NCBI GenBank assembly: GCA_016872155.1
Contig: VHBB01000001.1
Span: 62,001 to 126,000 of the forward strand
Source: Sphingomonadales bacterium
GTDB lineage: Bacteria > Bacteroidota > Bacteroidia > Chitinophagales > Chitinophagaceae
Direction: 5' to 3'
DNA: 64,000 nucleotides
How positions within the stretch are numbered: the stretch's first letter is position 1; the number at the start of each line of letters is the position of its first letter. Below the pieces are notes generated by a model. It saw only the letters and a program-made list of their open reading frames with translations, was not told the DNA's origin and searched no databases. This document shows positions 9,149 through 18,557 of the stretch, in pieces. Both the position numbers and the translations under genes were made by a program.

Positions 9149-9745
9149 ATGGCCAAAAAACCGCTCACCCAGATTCAACTGGATTTCGATACGCCTGCAC
9201 CGATCACGGTCACCAACTCGATTAGTGTGGAGCCCGCCGAGCCGGTACAGGCAATTCCCGAAGTGGCCATACCAATAGCCGATCCGACCCCTTCGGAAGA
9301 ACCGCTCGTGGGCATACGACGAGTAAAGCGTAAAGAAAATCCGGCCGCTGTTCCCGGTAAACGCGGAAGACGATCACTAAAAGAGATCGCCAGTCGTGTC
9401 GATTTAATACAGGTACCGCCAGACGAAGAACTATTTAAAAAACAATACTACTCGATCGGTGAGGTCGCCACGATGTTTCGCGAGAAACAATCCCTTATTC
9501 GCTATTGGGAGACCGAGTTCGATATTTTACAACCGCGTAAGAACAGAAAGGGCGACCGCTATTTTAGACCTATCGATGTCAAGAATCTGGTACTGATCTA
9601 CGATCTGCTGCGTAGAAGAAAATTTACCATCGACGGGGCCCGCGATTACCTTAAGAAAAATAAAAAGGCAGAAGATCGCTTTGCGCTCATTCAATCGTTG
9701 CAACAAATTCGTAGTTTTTTAGTGGAACTTCGCACTAACCTATAG
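9149..9745 (+). CDS. MerR family transcriptional regulator
   Basis: DNA-binding protein of 198 residues. The first ~95 residues are a low-complexity Pro/Glu/Arg-rich extension. A MerR-type winged helix follows, YYSIGEVATMFREKQSLIRYWETEFDILQPRKNRKGDRYFRPIDVKN in its recognisable blocks (about residues 100-150), then a short coiled coil. No effector domain or metal-binding cysteines follow, so the ligand cannot be predicted. The residue pattern is typical of the single-domain MerR regulators widespread in Bacteroidota next to envelope peptidase genes. It lies 73 bp after the M23 gene and 7 bp before the thioredoxin-like gene, which suggests a small operon. Confidence 0.85.
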   Translation: MAKKPLTQIQLDFDTPAPITVTNSISVEPAEPVQAIPEVAIPIADPTPSEEPLVGIRRVKRKENPAAVPGKRGRRSLKEIASRVDLIQVPPDEELFKKQYYSIGEVATMFREKQSLIRYWETEFDILQPRKNRKGDRYFRPIDVKNLVLIYDLLRRRKFTIDGARDYLKKNKKAEDRFALIQSLQQIRSFLVELRTNL

Positions 9746-9752
9746 CTAGGCC

Positions 9753-10277
9753 ATGTATCAAAAAAAAATTCTTTTCTTTTTTTTCCTGCTGCTGATGGGG
9801 GTCGCCTTTGCGCAGCCATCGTATGAGACCTTGCAAGAGCGACCGAACGAAAAAACATTCAAGGGCTGGCTAACCCGCGCAACGCTCGAACAAGAGAGCA
9901 GCTTTACGTGGATGCAAGAAAATTACAAAGCCTACCAACCTCACACAGCCGGACTACAACTGTTGCGCCAGTACAAAGACTCCGTTCGCTTTTTAGTTTT
10001 TATGGGAACCTGGTGCGAGGACTCCCATTTTATTATTCCACGCTTCTTTGCTATGGCCGATGCCGCAGGTCTTGCGGCCGACCGGATCTCGCTGGCTGGC
10101 GTAGACCGAAATAAAACCACATGGGGTCAGCTAAGCGCCACGCTGCAAGTCGACTTGGTACCGACCATTATCGTTTATCGGCAAGGAAAAGAGTTAGGAA
10201 GAGTCATCGAGTACGGCCGCTATGGTCAGTTTGACCGTGAGATCGGAGAGATTATTCAAAAAGGATTTCAGCAATAA
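9753..10277 (+). CDS. secreted thioredoxin-like protein with CxxS-type active site
   Basis: Exported thioredoxin-fold protein, 174 residues, with a signal peptide (a KK start, then a Phe/Leu-rich core, cleavage predicted near AFAQ at 20-21). The active-site region reads FMGTWCEDSHF, that is Cys88-Glu-Asp-Ser91, so the second redox cysteine is Ser. Monocysteinic CxxS thioredoxins usually act as isomerases or in thiol capture rather than as dithiol reductants. The pattern TWCxDS recurs in Bacteroidota homologues, so it is a family trait rather than a local mutation. It follows the MerR gene after 7 bp and converges on mscS. Confidence 0.82.
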   Translation: MYQKKILFFFFLLLMGVAFAQPSYETLQERPNEKTFKGWLTRATLEQESSFTWMQENYKAYQPHTAGLQLLRQYKDSVRFLVFMGTWCEDSHFIIPRFFAMADAAGLAADRISLAGVDRNKTTWGQLSATLQVDLVPTIIVYRQGKELGRVIEYGRYGQFDREIGEIIQKGFQQ

Positions 10278-10297
10278 GTTTTCGTATCGCGCTGCGG

Positions 10298-11371
10298 TTA
10301 TTTGAGAGGCCGCCCATCGGCGGGCCACTCCAGTTGCAGTTGGTGTACCAGCGTTAGTACCTGCATGTTGATCTTTTCGCGCAATCGATTAAAATCATCC
10401 AGCGGAAGAGGAGCCGTATAATAATCCGCCTCTACACAAACGGCCCCCGACCGAATATCGGATAAGAGTACCGAGAACTGCTCAATAGCAGGATCTTTCA
10501 ACAACGTTCTGATCTCGGCCAGCAAGGTCTCGAGTTGTGCCGGGGTGGCCTTGGCCGATAACTCGAGCTTGATGTCGGCCCTACGCTGCGAACGAAGCGA
10601 GAGATTATCGAGGATGCTATCGACCATCTGCTTATTAGGCACGGTAACGAAGGTCTTCTGTTCGGTTCGAATGCGAGTACTGCGAAGACCGATCTTCTCT
10701 ACGGTGCCGGTAATGGCATTTACCTTGACCAGATCGCCGGTAATAAAGGGCTTATCGAAAAATATAATAAACGAAGCGATCAGGTTTTCGAGACTCTCGC
10801 GTAACGCGAGTGCAATGGCAGCGCCTACAATGCTTAAGCCCGTGACCAGACTTCCAATATTGAATCCGAATACAAAACTGAGTACAAGCAGCACTGCATT
10901 GATGACCAAGATCACCTTAAAGAAATCCTTGAAAAAGACGATCAACTGGTTGTCAGAAAGATCGGGGGTTCGACTGGCACGCTTCTCTAATAAAATAGCG
11001 GCAAAATCAATGGCGCGCAGCAATAAAGAAGTAAGCGTGGCAATGAACAATAATTTTCCGATGGCATGCACTATGTCGCGTGCCTCGAATCGATAGATGT
11101 CGATATTGAGCGCCGAAGGAAATTGCAATCGATACAACGCAAGGGTCAGTACCAGTACCAACACGAATCGCTCGAGTGGGGCAATGACCAAGGCATTAAA
11201 CTGGTCACGTTCTACGGTGTTCAATACGCGTCCGAGCCAGCGAAACAGCCAGCCGGCCAACAGCGACGACAGATACCGGCGAAACAACCAAACTAGTACA
11301 ATAACTAACCCCACGACCGTGTAGGCCTGGATGGAATTATCTCCCCATTCTTGATGCCAAAAACTATTCAT
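10298..11371 (-). CDS. MscS-family small-conductance mechanosensitive channel
   Basis: Inner-membrane channel that opens on membrane tension to release solutes in hypo-osmotic shock. The 357-residue protein has four predicted transmembrane helices before the pore-lining segment NIGSLVTGLSIVGAAIALALRESLENLIAS, which carries the Gly/Ala-packed TM3 and the hinge. The beta domain follows with FDKPFITGDLVKVNAITGTVEKIGLRSTRIRT and VPNKQMVDSILDN. This is the standard MscS core with one extra N-terminal helix pair. It is the last gene of a leftward block (rsfS-ftsH-LUD-lpxH-mscS) and starts 13 bp after lpxH. Confidence 0.92.
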   Translation of the reverse strand: MNSFWHQEWGDNSIQAYTVVGLVIVLVWLFRRYLSSLLAGWLFRWLGRVLNTVERDQFNALVIAPLERFVLVLVLTLALYRLQFPSALNIDIYRFEARDIVHAIGKLLFIATLTSLLLRAIDFAAILLEKRASRTPDLSDNQLIVFFKDFFKVILVINAVLLVLSFVFGFNIGSLVTGLSIVGAAIALALRESLENLIASFIIFFDKPFITGDLVKVNAITGTVEKIGLRSTRIRTEQKTFVTVPNKQMVDSILDNLSLRSQRRADIKLELSAKATPAQLETLLAEIRTLLKDPAIEQFSVLLSDIRSGAVCVEADYYTAPLPLDDFNRLREKINMQVLTLVHQLQLEWPADGRPLK

Positions 11372-11383
11372 ACACTAAGCGTT

Positions 11384-12193
11384 TTACCGGTTCGTGATTA
11401 GTTTGTGCTGCTGATCGGTAAAGAACGAGAGCGAAAGAGCAGGGCCATCGAGCACCGCATAACTATAGTAGCGAATCCAGTCACCCAGATTAATATAGCG
11501 AACGGAGTTCGGCGGCGAAGCCAATTCCCAGTCAATGGGCAAATGACGATGCCCAAAAATAAAATAGTCAACGCGATCCTTGCGCTGCTGCTCTTTGCAA
11601 TACGAGATCAGCCATTCTTGATCGGCCCCCCGAAACACTTCTTCTGCGGCGCCGGTCCTGGCCCGACTTTGACGACTAAAAAATTCGGCGATCCCCATTC
11701 CAACCACAGGAGGCAATGCCCCGAATAAAAATTGACATAATGGGTTGCGAAAGATGCGCTTTAGCCGTTTGTATCCTTGGTCGCCGGGACCCAATCCATC
11801 TCCATGCCCTAGGTGCAGTCGACATCCGTTACGCTCGATGGTTATAGGATCGAAGTACAAGTGGAGTCCCAACTCTTGCTGAAAATAGTTTTTCATCCAC
11901 ATGTCGTGATTGCCCGTAAAAAGATGAAGGGCAATACCGGCATCGCTGCAAGCGGCGAGTTTTCCTAACAAGCGCACATATCCTTTGGGTACTACTTTTT
12001 TATACTCATACCAAAAATCAAAGAGATCGCCCATTAAAAAGATCTCGGCTGCATCTTGCAGGGCTTGGTCAAGAAAACGACAGATCGTTTTTTCTCGCTG
12101 CAAGCTGTCATGCGCAGTGGGCGCCCCCAAATGAAAGTCAGAGAGAAAATAAATTTTATGGCCAGGCGGTTGCGGACGATCGACAGTGGTCAT
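11384..12193 (-). CDS. lpxH: UDP-2,3-diacylglucosamine diphosphatase LpxH-type metallophosphoesterase
   Basis: Calcineurin-like phosphoesterase of 269 residues. LpxH hydrolyses UDP-2,3-diacylglucosamine to lipid X in lipid A synthesis at the cytoplasmic membrane face. Binuclear-metal motifs appear in order: LSDFHLGA (Asp, His), GDLFDFWYE, GNHDMW, HLGHGDGL and FGHRHLP. The ATG at 12193 was chosen because it lies just before the first motif and clears the LUD gene upstream; the 13-residue extension to 12232 would overlap that gene. Size and motif spacing fit LpxH of Bacteroidota. Related generic phosphoesterases cannot be fully excluded. Confidence 0.88.
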   Translation of the reverse strand: MTTVDRPQPPGHKIYFLSDFHLGAPTAHDSLQREKTICRFLDQALQDAAEIFLMGDLFDFWYEYKKVVPKGYVRLLGKLAACSDAGIALHLFTGNHDMWMKNYFQQELGLHLYFDPITIERNGCRLHLGHGDGLGPGDQGYKRLKRIFRNPLCQFLFGALPPVVGMGIAEFFSRQSRARTGAAEEVFRGADQEWLISYCKEQQRKDRVDYFIFGHRHLPIDWELASPPNSVRYINLGDWIRYYSYAVLDGPALSLSFFTDQQHKLITNR

Positions 12194-12221
12194 AGTATAA
12201 ATGTAAGAAAGCGAACCGAAA

Positions 12222-12857
12222 TCAGGATTCAACCAAGAACAAATACACTTCTTTGGGCCCGTGCACGCCTACTACCAATGTTTTTTCTATATCGGCTGTG
12301 CGACTCGGCCCGGTGGCCAAGGTAAGCAACGATGGAAACTGTGTGTCGTGCTTTTCACGGGCGGCCACCATGGCATCCTTGATATCTTCTACCAATTGAT
12401 CGACAAAGGCGATGCAAATATGAATAGGCGCATAGATACTGGCTGTACGTCCCTGTTGCTGGGCGCTGCTCAACACGATCGATCCGGTACGAGCCACCAA
12501 GTATTCGCATCCGGTAACCGATACCTGGCAACCGGCCAGATCGGTGGTGGTCAGACGCTCCGAGAGCGACTCACCCAATAAAGTAATAAGTTTTTCTTCG
12601 GTGCAATAGATCGGAGACCAATCTTGTTTGCGAACCAGGCTCGCAAATTGAAACGCCAGCTCTTGCCGATTGATACAATAGATGAACTTTCCTTGCAGCT
12701 TGGTAAATTGCTCGGCAAATTCGATCTCTGCCTCTTGGTGAGGCGCCGGATAAATGGTCTGGTTCTTTTCGCTCTGCGGAAAGGGCATGGGCGTGGTATG
12801 AGCCAAGGCCTCTCGAATGCGCTTTAATATATTCTCTTTGGCAGGTGATACGTTCAT
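12222..12857 (-). CDS. LUD domain protein (LutC/YkgG-like)
   Basis: Cytoplasmic LUD-fold protein, 211 residues. Such proteins include LutC of the lactate oxidation complex, but in Bacteroidota a LUD gene commonly sits directly after ftsH without lutA or lutB, as here. The function is therefore uncertain. Recognisable blocks are ILKRIREAL at the N-terminus, the central GCEYLVARTGSIVLSS, and ATGPSRTADIEKTLVVGVHGPKEVYLFLV at the C-terminus. The last is the conserved LUD substrate-site signature. It begins 9 bp after ftsH (stop at 12867). A LutB-like protein is encoded 13 kb away at 26077-27456; whether the two work together is unknown. Confidence 0.82.
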   Translation of the reverse strand: MNVSPAKENILKRIREALAHTTPMPFPQSEKNQTIYPAPHQEAEIEFAEQFTKLQGKFIYCINRQELAFQFASLVRKQDWSPIYCTEEKLITLLGESLSERLTTTDLAGCQVSVTGCEYLVARTGSIVLSSAQQQGRTASIYAPIHICIAFVDQLVEDIKDAMVAAREKHDTQFPSLLTLATGPSRTADIEKTLVVGVHGPKEVYLFLVES

Positions 12858-12866
12858 ATCATTCCA

Positions 12867-14930
12867 TTAGTAAGGAGGGGCTTCATGCGTCGAACCTGGC
12901 TCGTCAGAAAAGGCAGGCGGCAACACAGCCGGGGTATGATCGGACAACGGCTTTTTTTCTTCGAACGGACGCTTTCCGATCAAGGCCTCTACATCACTTT
13001 GAAACAATACTTCTTTTTCGAGCAGTGCATTGGCGAGGGTCTCTACTTCGGCACGCTTATTGGTTAGCAACTGCTTGGTCTTAGCATACGCCTCATCGAT
13101 CAGATGACGAACTTCAAAATCGATCATCTTGGCGGTATCGTCCGAATAAGGTTTGGTAAACGCATTCTCTTGTTGCGGATCGTAAAAACTTACGTTGCCC
13201 ACTTTTTCGTTCATCCCATAGACAGTCACCATTGCATAGGCCGTGCGGGTAATTTGCTGTAGGTCATTCTGGGCACCGGTAGAGATCTTGCCGAAGAAAA
13301 TATCTTCGCTGGCCCTTCCGCCCAAGGTCATACAGATTTGATCATTGAGTTGATCGGTATTGTACAGGTACTGCTCTTTGGGCGTGTATTGCGCATAGCC
13401 CAACGCAGCGGTGCCGCGCGGAACAATGGTTACTTTAAGCAACGGATAGGCATGCTCGAGGAACCAACCACAAATAGCATGACCCGCCTCGTGATAGGCA
13501 ATGATCTTTTTTTCTTCGGGAGAGATGATCTTGTTCTTTTTTTCGAGTCCGCCAATGACCCGATCTACCGCATCTTGAAAATCTTGCATATCGACGGCTT
13601 CTTTGTTCTTGCGAGCAGCGATCAGGGCGGCTTCGTTGCACACATTGGCAATATCGGCACCGGCAAAACCGGGTGTTTGCTCGGCCAGCTTATGAATGTC
13701 GAGTGTCTTAGATACTTTGATCGGCTTAAGATGCACTTTAAAAATATCCTCTCGTCCTTTTAGATCGGGTTTGTCTATGCTAATCTGGCGATCGAAACGA
13801 CCGGGACGAAGCAGCGCGCTATCGAGCACGTCGGGTCTGTTAGTGGCGGCCAACACAATAATTCCTACATCGGTACCAAACCCATCCATCTCTACCAGCA
13901 TTTGATTGAGCGTGCTCTCGCGTTCGTCGTTGCTCATCATGGCATTCTTGCCACGGGCTCTTCCGATTGCGTCGATCTCGTCAATAAAAATGATGCAGGG
14001 CGCTTTCTCTCGGGCTTGCTTAAAAAGATCGCGTACCCGACTGGCACCCACGCCTACGAACATCTCTACAAAATCAGATCCGCTCAAACTAAAGAAAGGC
14101 ACTTGCGCTTCTCCAGCCACCGCTTTGGCCAATAAGGTCTTTCCGGTACCGGGCGGGCCAATCAGCAACGCTCCCTTGGGGATCTTACCACCGAGGTTCG
14201 TATATTTTTTAGGATTCTTTAGAAAGTCAACGATCTCCATTACTTCTACTTTGGCCTCATCGAGTCCGGCTACATCGGCAAAGGTGATGTTGACACGGGT
14301 GCCCTTGTCGAACAACGTGGCCTTTGATTTTCCGATACTGAATATACCGCCACCACCCGGCCCACCGCCGGCACCGCCACCCATCTTGCGCATAATCAAG
14401 ATCCATACCGCAGCGAACGCTAAAATGGGTAAAATAAATTGAAGGATACCGCCGAACCAATCACGCTCTGTTTCGACATCGTAGGCGATCTCGCGAATGA
14501 CTACTTTATCGCCAGCCTCATTTTTTTTCTCTTTATTGTCTCGATAAAAATCATCCATCGATTTTTTAAATACATCGGCCCCCGTGATCTTAAAGGCCAT
14601 ATGCGGACCTTTCTCATCGATCGTTCCTCCGGAAGCCTCCTTGATGAGTTTCTCGTTCGCCTTGCGACCTTGCTCGGTAAGATAGACCTTTACCAGTTTG
14701 CGGTTGTCGACAATGGTATAACGATCGACCTCGCCCCTCGTGATCATATTCTTGAATTCGAGTTCGTTAATCTTGGCCATATTGGGGCTAAGCGGCCCCA
14801 ACAAAGACGATCCGATCAACAAGGCCAAAATGATCGCATAGAGCCAATAGATATTAAACTGCGGCGCTTTGCGAGGTGAATTACCGGAGGAAGGTCCGCC
14901 GGGGTTTCGTTTTTCGTTGGATGAAGGCAT
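12867..14930 (-). CDS. ftsH: ATP-dependent zinc metalloprotease FtsH
   Basis: Membrane-anchored AAA+ protease that degrades misassembled membrane proteins and regulatory substrates. With the start at 14930 (MPSSNEK), one base after the rsfS stop, it has 687 residues. A further ATG at 14948 overlaps rsfS. Features in order: N-terminal TM, an FtsH extracellular domain with [20 protein letters not shown], second TM near 160-178, Walker A GPPGTGKT near 260, Walker B IIFIDEID, second region of homology [10 protein letters not shown], and zinc motif HEAGH near 480. All catalytic elements are intact. A glycine-rich linker ([12 protein letters not shown]) follows TM2. The Pro/Glu-rich tail is unremarkable. 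Confidence 0.98.
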   Translation of the reverse strand: MPSSNEKRNPGGPSSGNSPRKAPQFNIYWLYAIILALLIGSSLLGPLSPNMAKINELEFKNMITRGEVDRYTIVDNRKLVKVYLTEQGRKANEKLIKEASGGTIDEKGPHMAFKITGADVFKKSMDDFYRDNKEKKNEAGDKVVIREIAYDVETERDWFGGILQFILPILAFAAVWILIMRKMGGGAGGGPGGGGIFSIGKSKATLFDKGTRVNITFADVAGLDEAKVEVMEIVDFLKNPKKYTNLGGKIPKGALLIGPPGTGKTLLAKAVAGEAQVPFFSLSGSDFVEMFVGVGASRVRDLFKQAREKAPCIIFIDEIDAIGRARGKNAMMSNDERESTLNQMLVEMDGFGTDVGIIVLAATNRPDVLDSALLRPGRFDRQISIDKPDLKGREDIFKVHLKPIKVSKTLDIHKLAEQTPGFAGADIANVCNEAALIAARKNKEAVDMQDFQDAVDRVIGGLEKKNKIISPEEKKIIAYHEAGHAICGWFLEHAYPLLKVTIVPRGTAALGYAQYTPKEQYLYNTDQLNDQICMTLGGRASEDIFFGKISTGAQNDLQQITRTAYAMVTVYGMNEKVGNVSFYDPQQENAFTKPYSDDTAKMIDFEVRHLIDEAYAKTKQLLTNKRAEVETLANALLEKEVLFQSDVEALIGKRPFEEKKPLSDHTPAVLPPAFSDEPGSTHEAPPY

Positions 14931-14931
14931 A

Positions 14932-15375
14932 TTATCGTTCCTGTTCATAAGTAGTATCATGTTCGGTAAGCAAGGCATCGCTCCACATTTCTTCGAGCCG
15001 GTAGAAGCGACGGCTGTCGGGATGCATAATGTGAACGACCACATTCACATAATCGATGAGCACCCATTGCAATTGTTGCTGGCCCTCTTGATGAAACGGG
15101 CCCTCGGCGCAGCTGTTTTTGACCTTATCGATAACGTTATCGGTAATGGCCCTGATCTGGGGGGCATTGCCCGCTTCACAAATAATAAAGAAATCGGCGA
15201 CGGCCTCGTTGATCTTTCTAAGATCGAGCGATACGATCTGTTGACCTTTTTTCTCCCCGATGGCAGCGATAATCGTCTTGATGATCTTGGAGCTTTTTGT
15301 AAGACGCTTTATCGTCTTTTTGCCAGCGGTCGAAGGCCTATTCTTGCCGCCGGCCAATAATGCCAGTTGTTCCAA
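14932..15375 (-). CDS. rsfS: ribosomal silencing factor RsfS, TTG start
   Basis: RsfS binds uL14 and blocks subunit joining when nutrients are scarce. The 147-residue product has the family core [25 protein letters not shown], then [11 protein letters not shown], and [28 protein letters not shown]. No ATG lies between the upstream in-frame TAG and the domain; the only plausible initiator is TTG at 15375, directly after that stop. This gives a basic 25-residue N-terminal extension. It is the first gene of the leftward ftsH block and diverges from birA, which also lacks an ATG. Confidence 0.93.
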   Translation of the reverse strand: MEQLALLAGGKNRPSTAGKKTIKRLTKSSKIIKTIIAAIGEKKGQQIVSLDLRKINEAVADFFIICEAGNAPQIRAITDNVIDKVKNSCAEGPFHQEGQQQLQWVLIDYVNVVVHIMHPDSRRFYRLEEMWSDALLTEHDTTYEQER

Positions 15376-15430
15376 CTATTCGATTGCTTTAGTTTCGTGT
15401 ATCCGTTTACACTGTAAAAATAGCAATTAA

Positions 15431-16195
15431 TTGCCACACCCCTCTGCTAACATAGGAGAGCCCTTTATCAGCTTTTCGCAGGTTGGAAGCACCAACGACG
15501 AGGCCCGAGAAGCTATACAGAAAGGCTTGGCCACCCATGGAATGACCTTTTTTAGCAGCAATCAGGTGGCCGGAAGGGGGCAACGAGGAAAAACCTGGTT
15601 GTCCGAACCCGGAGCCTCGGTAGCCCTTACGGCGCTTATTAAGCCCGATTTTTTAACTGTTTTACAACAGTTTGAATTGAATAAAGCCATGGCCCTGGCG
15701 GTATGGGATACTGTCGCGGACCTTACAGGAAAAGAGGACCTGCGCATCAAATGGCCCAACGACCTGTATTGGAAAGATAAAAAACTCGGGGGCATCCTGA
15801 TCGAATCGGTGTTGACCAGCTCGGGGCAGTGGAGCTGGGCCCTTGTTGGCATCGGATTAAACTGCAACCAACGCAGCTTCGACCGTTCGCTACTCAATCC
15901 GGTTTCGCTGGCACAGATCTCAGACATTGCTCACGATCCCAACCTCGTGGCCCGGCGTCTTTGCGTTTCGTTACAACTCCGATTGGAGCAGCTGCGATCA
16001 AAAAATACGGCGCAGATCGAAGCGCAATACGAGCAGTTGCTTTACAAAAAAGATCAGGTGGCCCATTTTCGCACCGGTAACAGGCAATTCAGTGCCGTGG
16101 TCAAGGGAGTAAGTCGCACGGGTGAGCTACGGCTCGAGGGAGAGTCGACTGCCTATGCAACGGGGTCGATCGAGTGGCTATTGCACGGTCAATAA
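15431..16195 (+). CDS. birA: biotin-[acetyl-CoA carboxylase] ligase, TTG start
   Basis: Biotin protein ligase that adenylates biotin and attaches it to carboxyl-carrier proteins such as AccB. The 254-residue protein has the catalytic domain only; the helix-turn-helix repressor domain of E. coli BirA is absent, so no role as a transcriptional repressor is expected. Motifs: QVGSTNDEA (residues 17-25), GRGQRGKTW (49-57, biotinyl-AMP loop), KWPNDLYWKDKKLGGILIES, and a small C-terminal SH3-like domain. The first ATG in frame falls after the STNDE motif, so initiation must be at TTG 15431, immediately after an in-frame TAA. It converges on and overlaps bcp by 7 bp. Confidence 0.93.
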   Translation: MPHPSANIGEPFISFSQVGSTNDEAREAIQKGLATHGMTFFSSNQVAGRGQRGKTWLSEPGASVALTALIKPDFLTVLQQFELNKAMALAVWDTVADLTGKEDLRIKWPNDLYWKDKKLGGILIESVLTSSGQWSWALVGIGLNCNQRSFDRSLLNPVSLAQISDIAHDPNLVARRLCVSLQLRLEQLRSKNTAQIEAQYEQLLYKKDQVAHFRTGNRQFSAVVKGVSRTGELRLEGESTAYATGSIEWLLHGQ

Positions 16196-16650
16196 GCAGG
16201 GTCTAAGATCTCTTTGGCATGCTCGCTGCTGCGAGGCTTGGTAATGACCCTTTCTATGATACCTTTTTCGTTTATGATAAACGTGGTGCGAAGTACCCCC
16301 ATGTATTTTCTTCCGTACATCGATTTTTCGGCCCAGACGCCATAGGCCTTGAGTATCTTTTGATCGGTATCGGCCAGTAAGGTAAATGGTAGTTCGTGCT
16401 TTGCGCGAAATTTTTGATGCAAGGGGGTATCATCGGGACTCACCCCCACCACGACATATCCTTTTTTCAGCAGCGCCTTATGATGATCGCGAAGATTGCA
16501 AGCCTGCACGGTGCAAGTAGCGGTTAAGTCTTTAGGATAGCAATACAAGATGAGCTTCTTTCCTTTAAAAGAAGAGAGCGTTACTTTTTTTCCATCTTGG
16601 TCAATGCCGCAAAAAGAAGGGGCTTTATCGCCAGGTTGCAGGGTAGTCAT
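16189..16650 (-). CDS. bcp: thiol-dependent peroxiredoxin, Bcp/PrxQ type
   Basis: Cytoplasmic peroxidase that reduces hydrogen and organic peroxides. With the ATG at 16650 it has 153 residues, the family length. The peroxidatic site is DLTATCTVQACNLRD, with Cys46 and the nearby resolving Cys51 of the PrxQ class; the usual TPGCT is TATCT here, so the conserved Thr is kept but Pro-Gly is replaced. The longer upstream frame overlaps the M23 gene and was rejected. It starts 4 bp after the stop of the M23 gene and is probably co-transcribed with it. Confidence 0.92.
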   Translation of the reverse strand: MTTLQPGDKAPSFCGIDQDGKKVTLSSFKGKKLILYCYPKDLTATCTVQACNLRDHHKALLKKGYVVVGVSPDDTPLHQKFRAKHELPFTLLADTDQKILKAYGVWAEKSMYGRKYMGVLRTTFIINEKGIIERVITKPRSSEHAKEILDPAY

Positions 16651-16654
16651 ATTC

Positions 16655-18436
16655 TTAACGTTTTTTAGAAGAGCCCGCTCGTTTCTTTTTGACGGGCGGC
16701 CGGTAAGGAGCACGTTTAATGGTCCAGTTGCGCGTCGATTCGTTGCCCACTGCATCTTGTACGGTAATGCTAAGTTGATGAGTTCCGTATGGACAACGCT
16801 CGTCAAAACGATAGACCCAGCTTCTACCTTTATCATTGGTAAAACGCAACCATTGACCATTTAGTTCGGCACGAAACGAACGAATAACCCCGAAATTATC
16901 GGTGGGGGTTATAACCAGCGCAAGACTGGCACTACAATCGATGGTATCTCCCTTGCCCGGTAGTCTGATCTCGGGGGGCGTAGTATCGAGATAGGCCTGA
17001 AAGTACCCGAAGTCATCAAAAGAAGCCGAGATCCATCCTTGTTGCCAAACAGCAGGTTTTATTTTTTTGATCGCTCCCCAGCTCCGTTGCATCAATAGTT
17101 TTTTTTGCAGGTTCGCCTCGAGGGGCACAGCAGCTCTTAGCTTGACCTGTACATCACTATGCAATGGCCACTCCGTACTGTTAAAGCGATGTCGTTGGGT
17201 AAGGGCAGGCGGCAAAAGCGCACCAGCATCGACGGCATACGCAAGCGGAACACTGTCGTAGACCGCACCGGCCGGAACCATAAGCTCTACGTCTTGTCGC
17301 TTGAACGAAAAAGGTTGAGTAGGAGTTATAAACAAAGAAAGTGGATCGGTCTTTTTAATGGGTAGGGCCACTGCCGGTAAAGGCAGTACGTCGGATTGTA
17401 TTTGAAATTGAATCAAGGACCGGTTGCCATAAGCATCTTCGATACGAATAAGCACCTTGTGCAAGGCGGTATCGTTTAGATGAACGATTCCATTGTCGGC
17501 AAAGTTCTTATAGATTCCACTGGCCTCGCCGGGCAATGGAGAGAGATGTTGATAGAGTGCCCCACCCTTTTGTTTGTGTGCGTAGTCGATATGTGCATTG
17601 ATGTATCCGGTCTGGTCGTAATCGATGCTGTCGATCACAAATCCTGCTATCCTTTTTTCGTCGACAGATACCGAAGCCGCGTAGATGCCATTAGGATTAG
17701 TAGAGCCACTGACCTGATCGTAGGCTTGAATTGCAAAACCAAGTTGATGCCAAGAGGTCTTGATAGGTTTTCCGCTTACAGGTTCGTAACCGAGGGCGGT
17801 TTTTTTTAGCGGAATGGCTTGCGGACGCTGGTTGCTCATACTGCGGCTTCTATCGTAGAAGACTAGCGATTTTACAACCGGAGGCACCCGGTCCGGCAAC
17901 GGAAATCCAAATAATAACGGATTGAGCCTTTTTGAGCTTTTGGTATCGATGATCTCAAAGTGCAAATGCGGGCCGGCCGATCCGCCGGTGTTACCACTGA
18001 AAGCGATCAGCTGCCCCTGCCGAATGGGAAACTGATCGGGGGTCAGTTTTAATTCAACGGCCCAGGACTCTTGTGCGTACTGTTGGCGGGTTACATATTG
18101 CTCAATGGCGGGGGCGAAATCGTTGAGGTGAGCATAGAGCGTAGAGAGACCATTGGGATGTTCGATAATTATAAAGCGACCAAAACTGAGCGGTCTGACC
18201 CCGATAAAGGAAATATGTCCCGCGGCGGCCGCCCTGACCGGAAGATTCTCCCGAGCATTGGTGCGGATGTCGAGGCCCATGTGCCAGTGGTTGTTACGAA
18301 GCTCTCCAAAATTGGCCGTAAGCTCCATCGGAACAGACATCGGATTAATAAAGTAGCCCTGGGGGTAGCGGGGCAGCTGGGCTCCGGTACCCAAAAAAAG
18401 GGTACAACAGGTTATTACCAGCCCAATTTTGCGCAT
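16655..18436 (-). CDS. secreted M23 family peptidase with large C-terminal extension
   Basis: Exported LytM-type endopeptidase of 593 residues. A signal peptide (about 1-20, ending GTGAQ) is followed directly by the M23 domain: NHWHMGLDIRT has the first His and Asp ligands, and GPHLHFEI the HxH. The rest (about 200-570) has beta-rich, Ig-like character with repeated VDAVGNES- and YGNRSLIQF-like segments of the type seen in cell-surface proteins, and the tail is strongly basic (KKKRAGSSKKR). The peptidase site is intact; the C-terminal region may bind envelope components. ATG 18436 is preferred over an in-frame TTG six bases upstream. Confidence 0.88.
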   Translation of the reverse strand: MRKIGLVITCCTLFLGTGAQLPRYPQGYFINPMSVPMELTANFGELRNNHWHMGLDIRTNARENLPVRAAAAGHISFIGVRPLSFGRFIIIEHPNGLSTLYAHLNDFAPAIEQYVTRQQYAQESWAVELKLTPDQFPIRQGQLIAFSGNTGGSAGPHLHFEIIDTKSSKRLNPLLFGFPLPDRVPPVVKSLVFYDRSRSMSNQRPQAIPLKKTALGYEPVSGKPIKTSWHQLGFAIQAYDQVSGSTNPNGIYAASVSVDEKRIAGFVIDSIDYDQTGYINAHIDYAHKQKGGALYQHLSPLPGEASGIYKNFADNGIVHLNDTALHKVLIRIEDAYGNRSLIQFQIQSDVLPLPAVALPIKKTDPLSLFITPTQPFSFKRQDVELMVPAGAVYDSVPLAYAVDAGALLPPALTQRHRFNSTEWPLHSDVQVKLRAAVPLEANLQKKLLMQRSWGAIKKIKPAVWQQGWISASFDDFGYFQAYLDTTPPEIRLPGKGDTIDCSASLALVITPTDNFGVIRSFRAELNGQWLRFTNDKGRSWVYRFDERCPYGTHQLSITVQDAVGNESTRNWTIKRAPYRPPVKKKRAGSSKKR

Positions 18437-18505
18437 GCGCAAAAATAATGGGGATCGTTAAAGAAAATTCAGCGCAAGCCTGATATAAAAACAACCGCAT
18501 TCCCT

Positions 18506-18513
18506 TAGTTTTG
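18506..18513 (+). promoter_or_regulatory. candidate -7 promoter element for carB
   Basis: TAGTTTTG matches TAnnTTTG and lies 45 bp before the carB ATG in the divergent M23-carB interval. No good -33 TTTG was seen at 19-21 bp upstream, so support is partial. Confidence 0.35.
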
Positions 18514-18557
18514 CACAATTTGTTTTTTTTTACCGCCCTGCAGCGAAAAAATAAAAA

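Noticed and set aside
9753-10277. CxxS thioredoxin site as a damaged active site
   Set aside because: The TWCxDS pattern is a recurring family feature of secreted Bacteroidota thioredoxin-like proteins, so it is not a local mutation.
12222-12857. Naming this LUD gene lutC outright
   Set aside because: A LUD gene after ftsH is a common Bacteroidota arrangement without lutA/lutB, so the lactate role is not supported by context.
14930-15044. N-terminal extension of ftsH to an earlier start
   Set aside because: It would overlap rsfS by about 110 bases and adds residues not found in FtsH; ATG 14930 fits directly after the rsfS stop.
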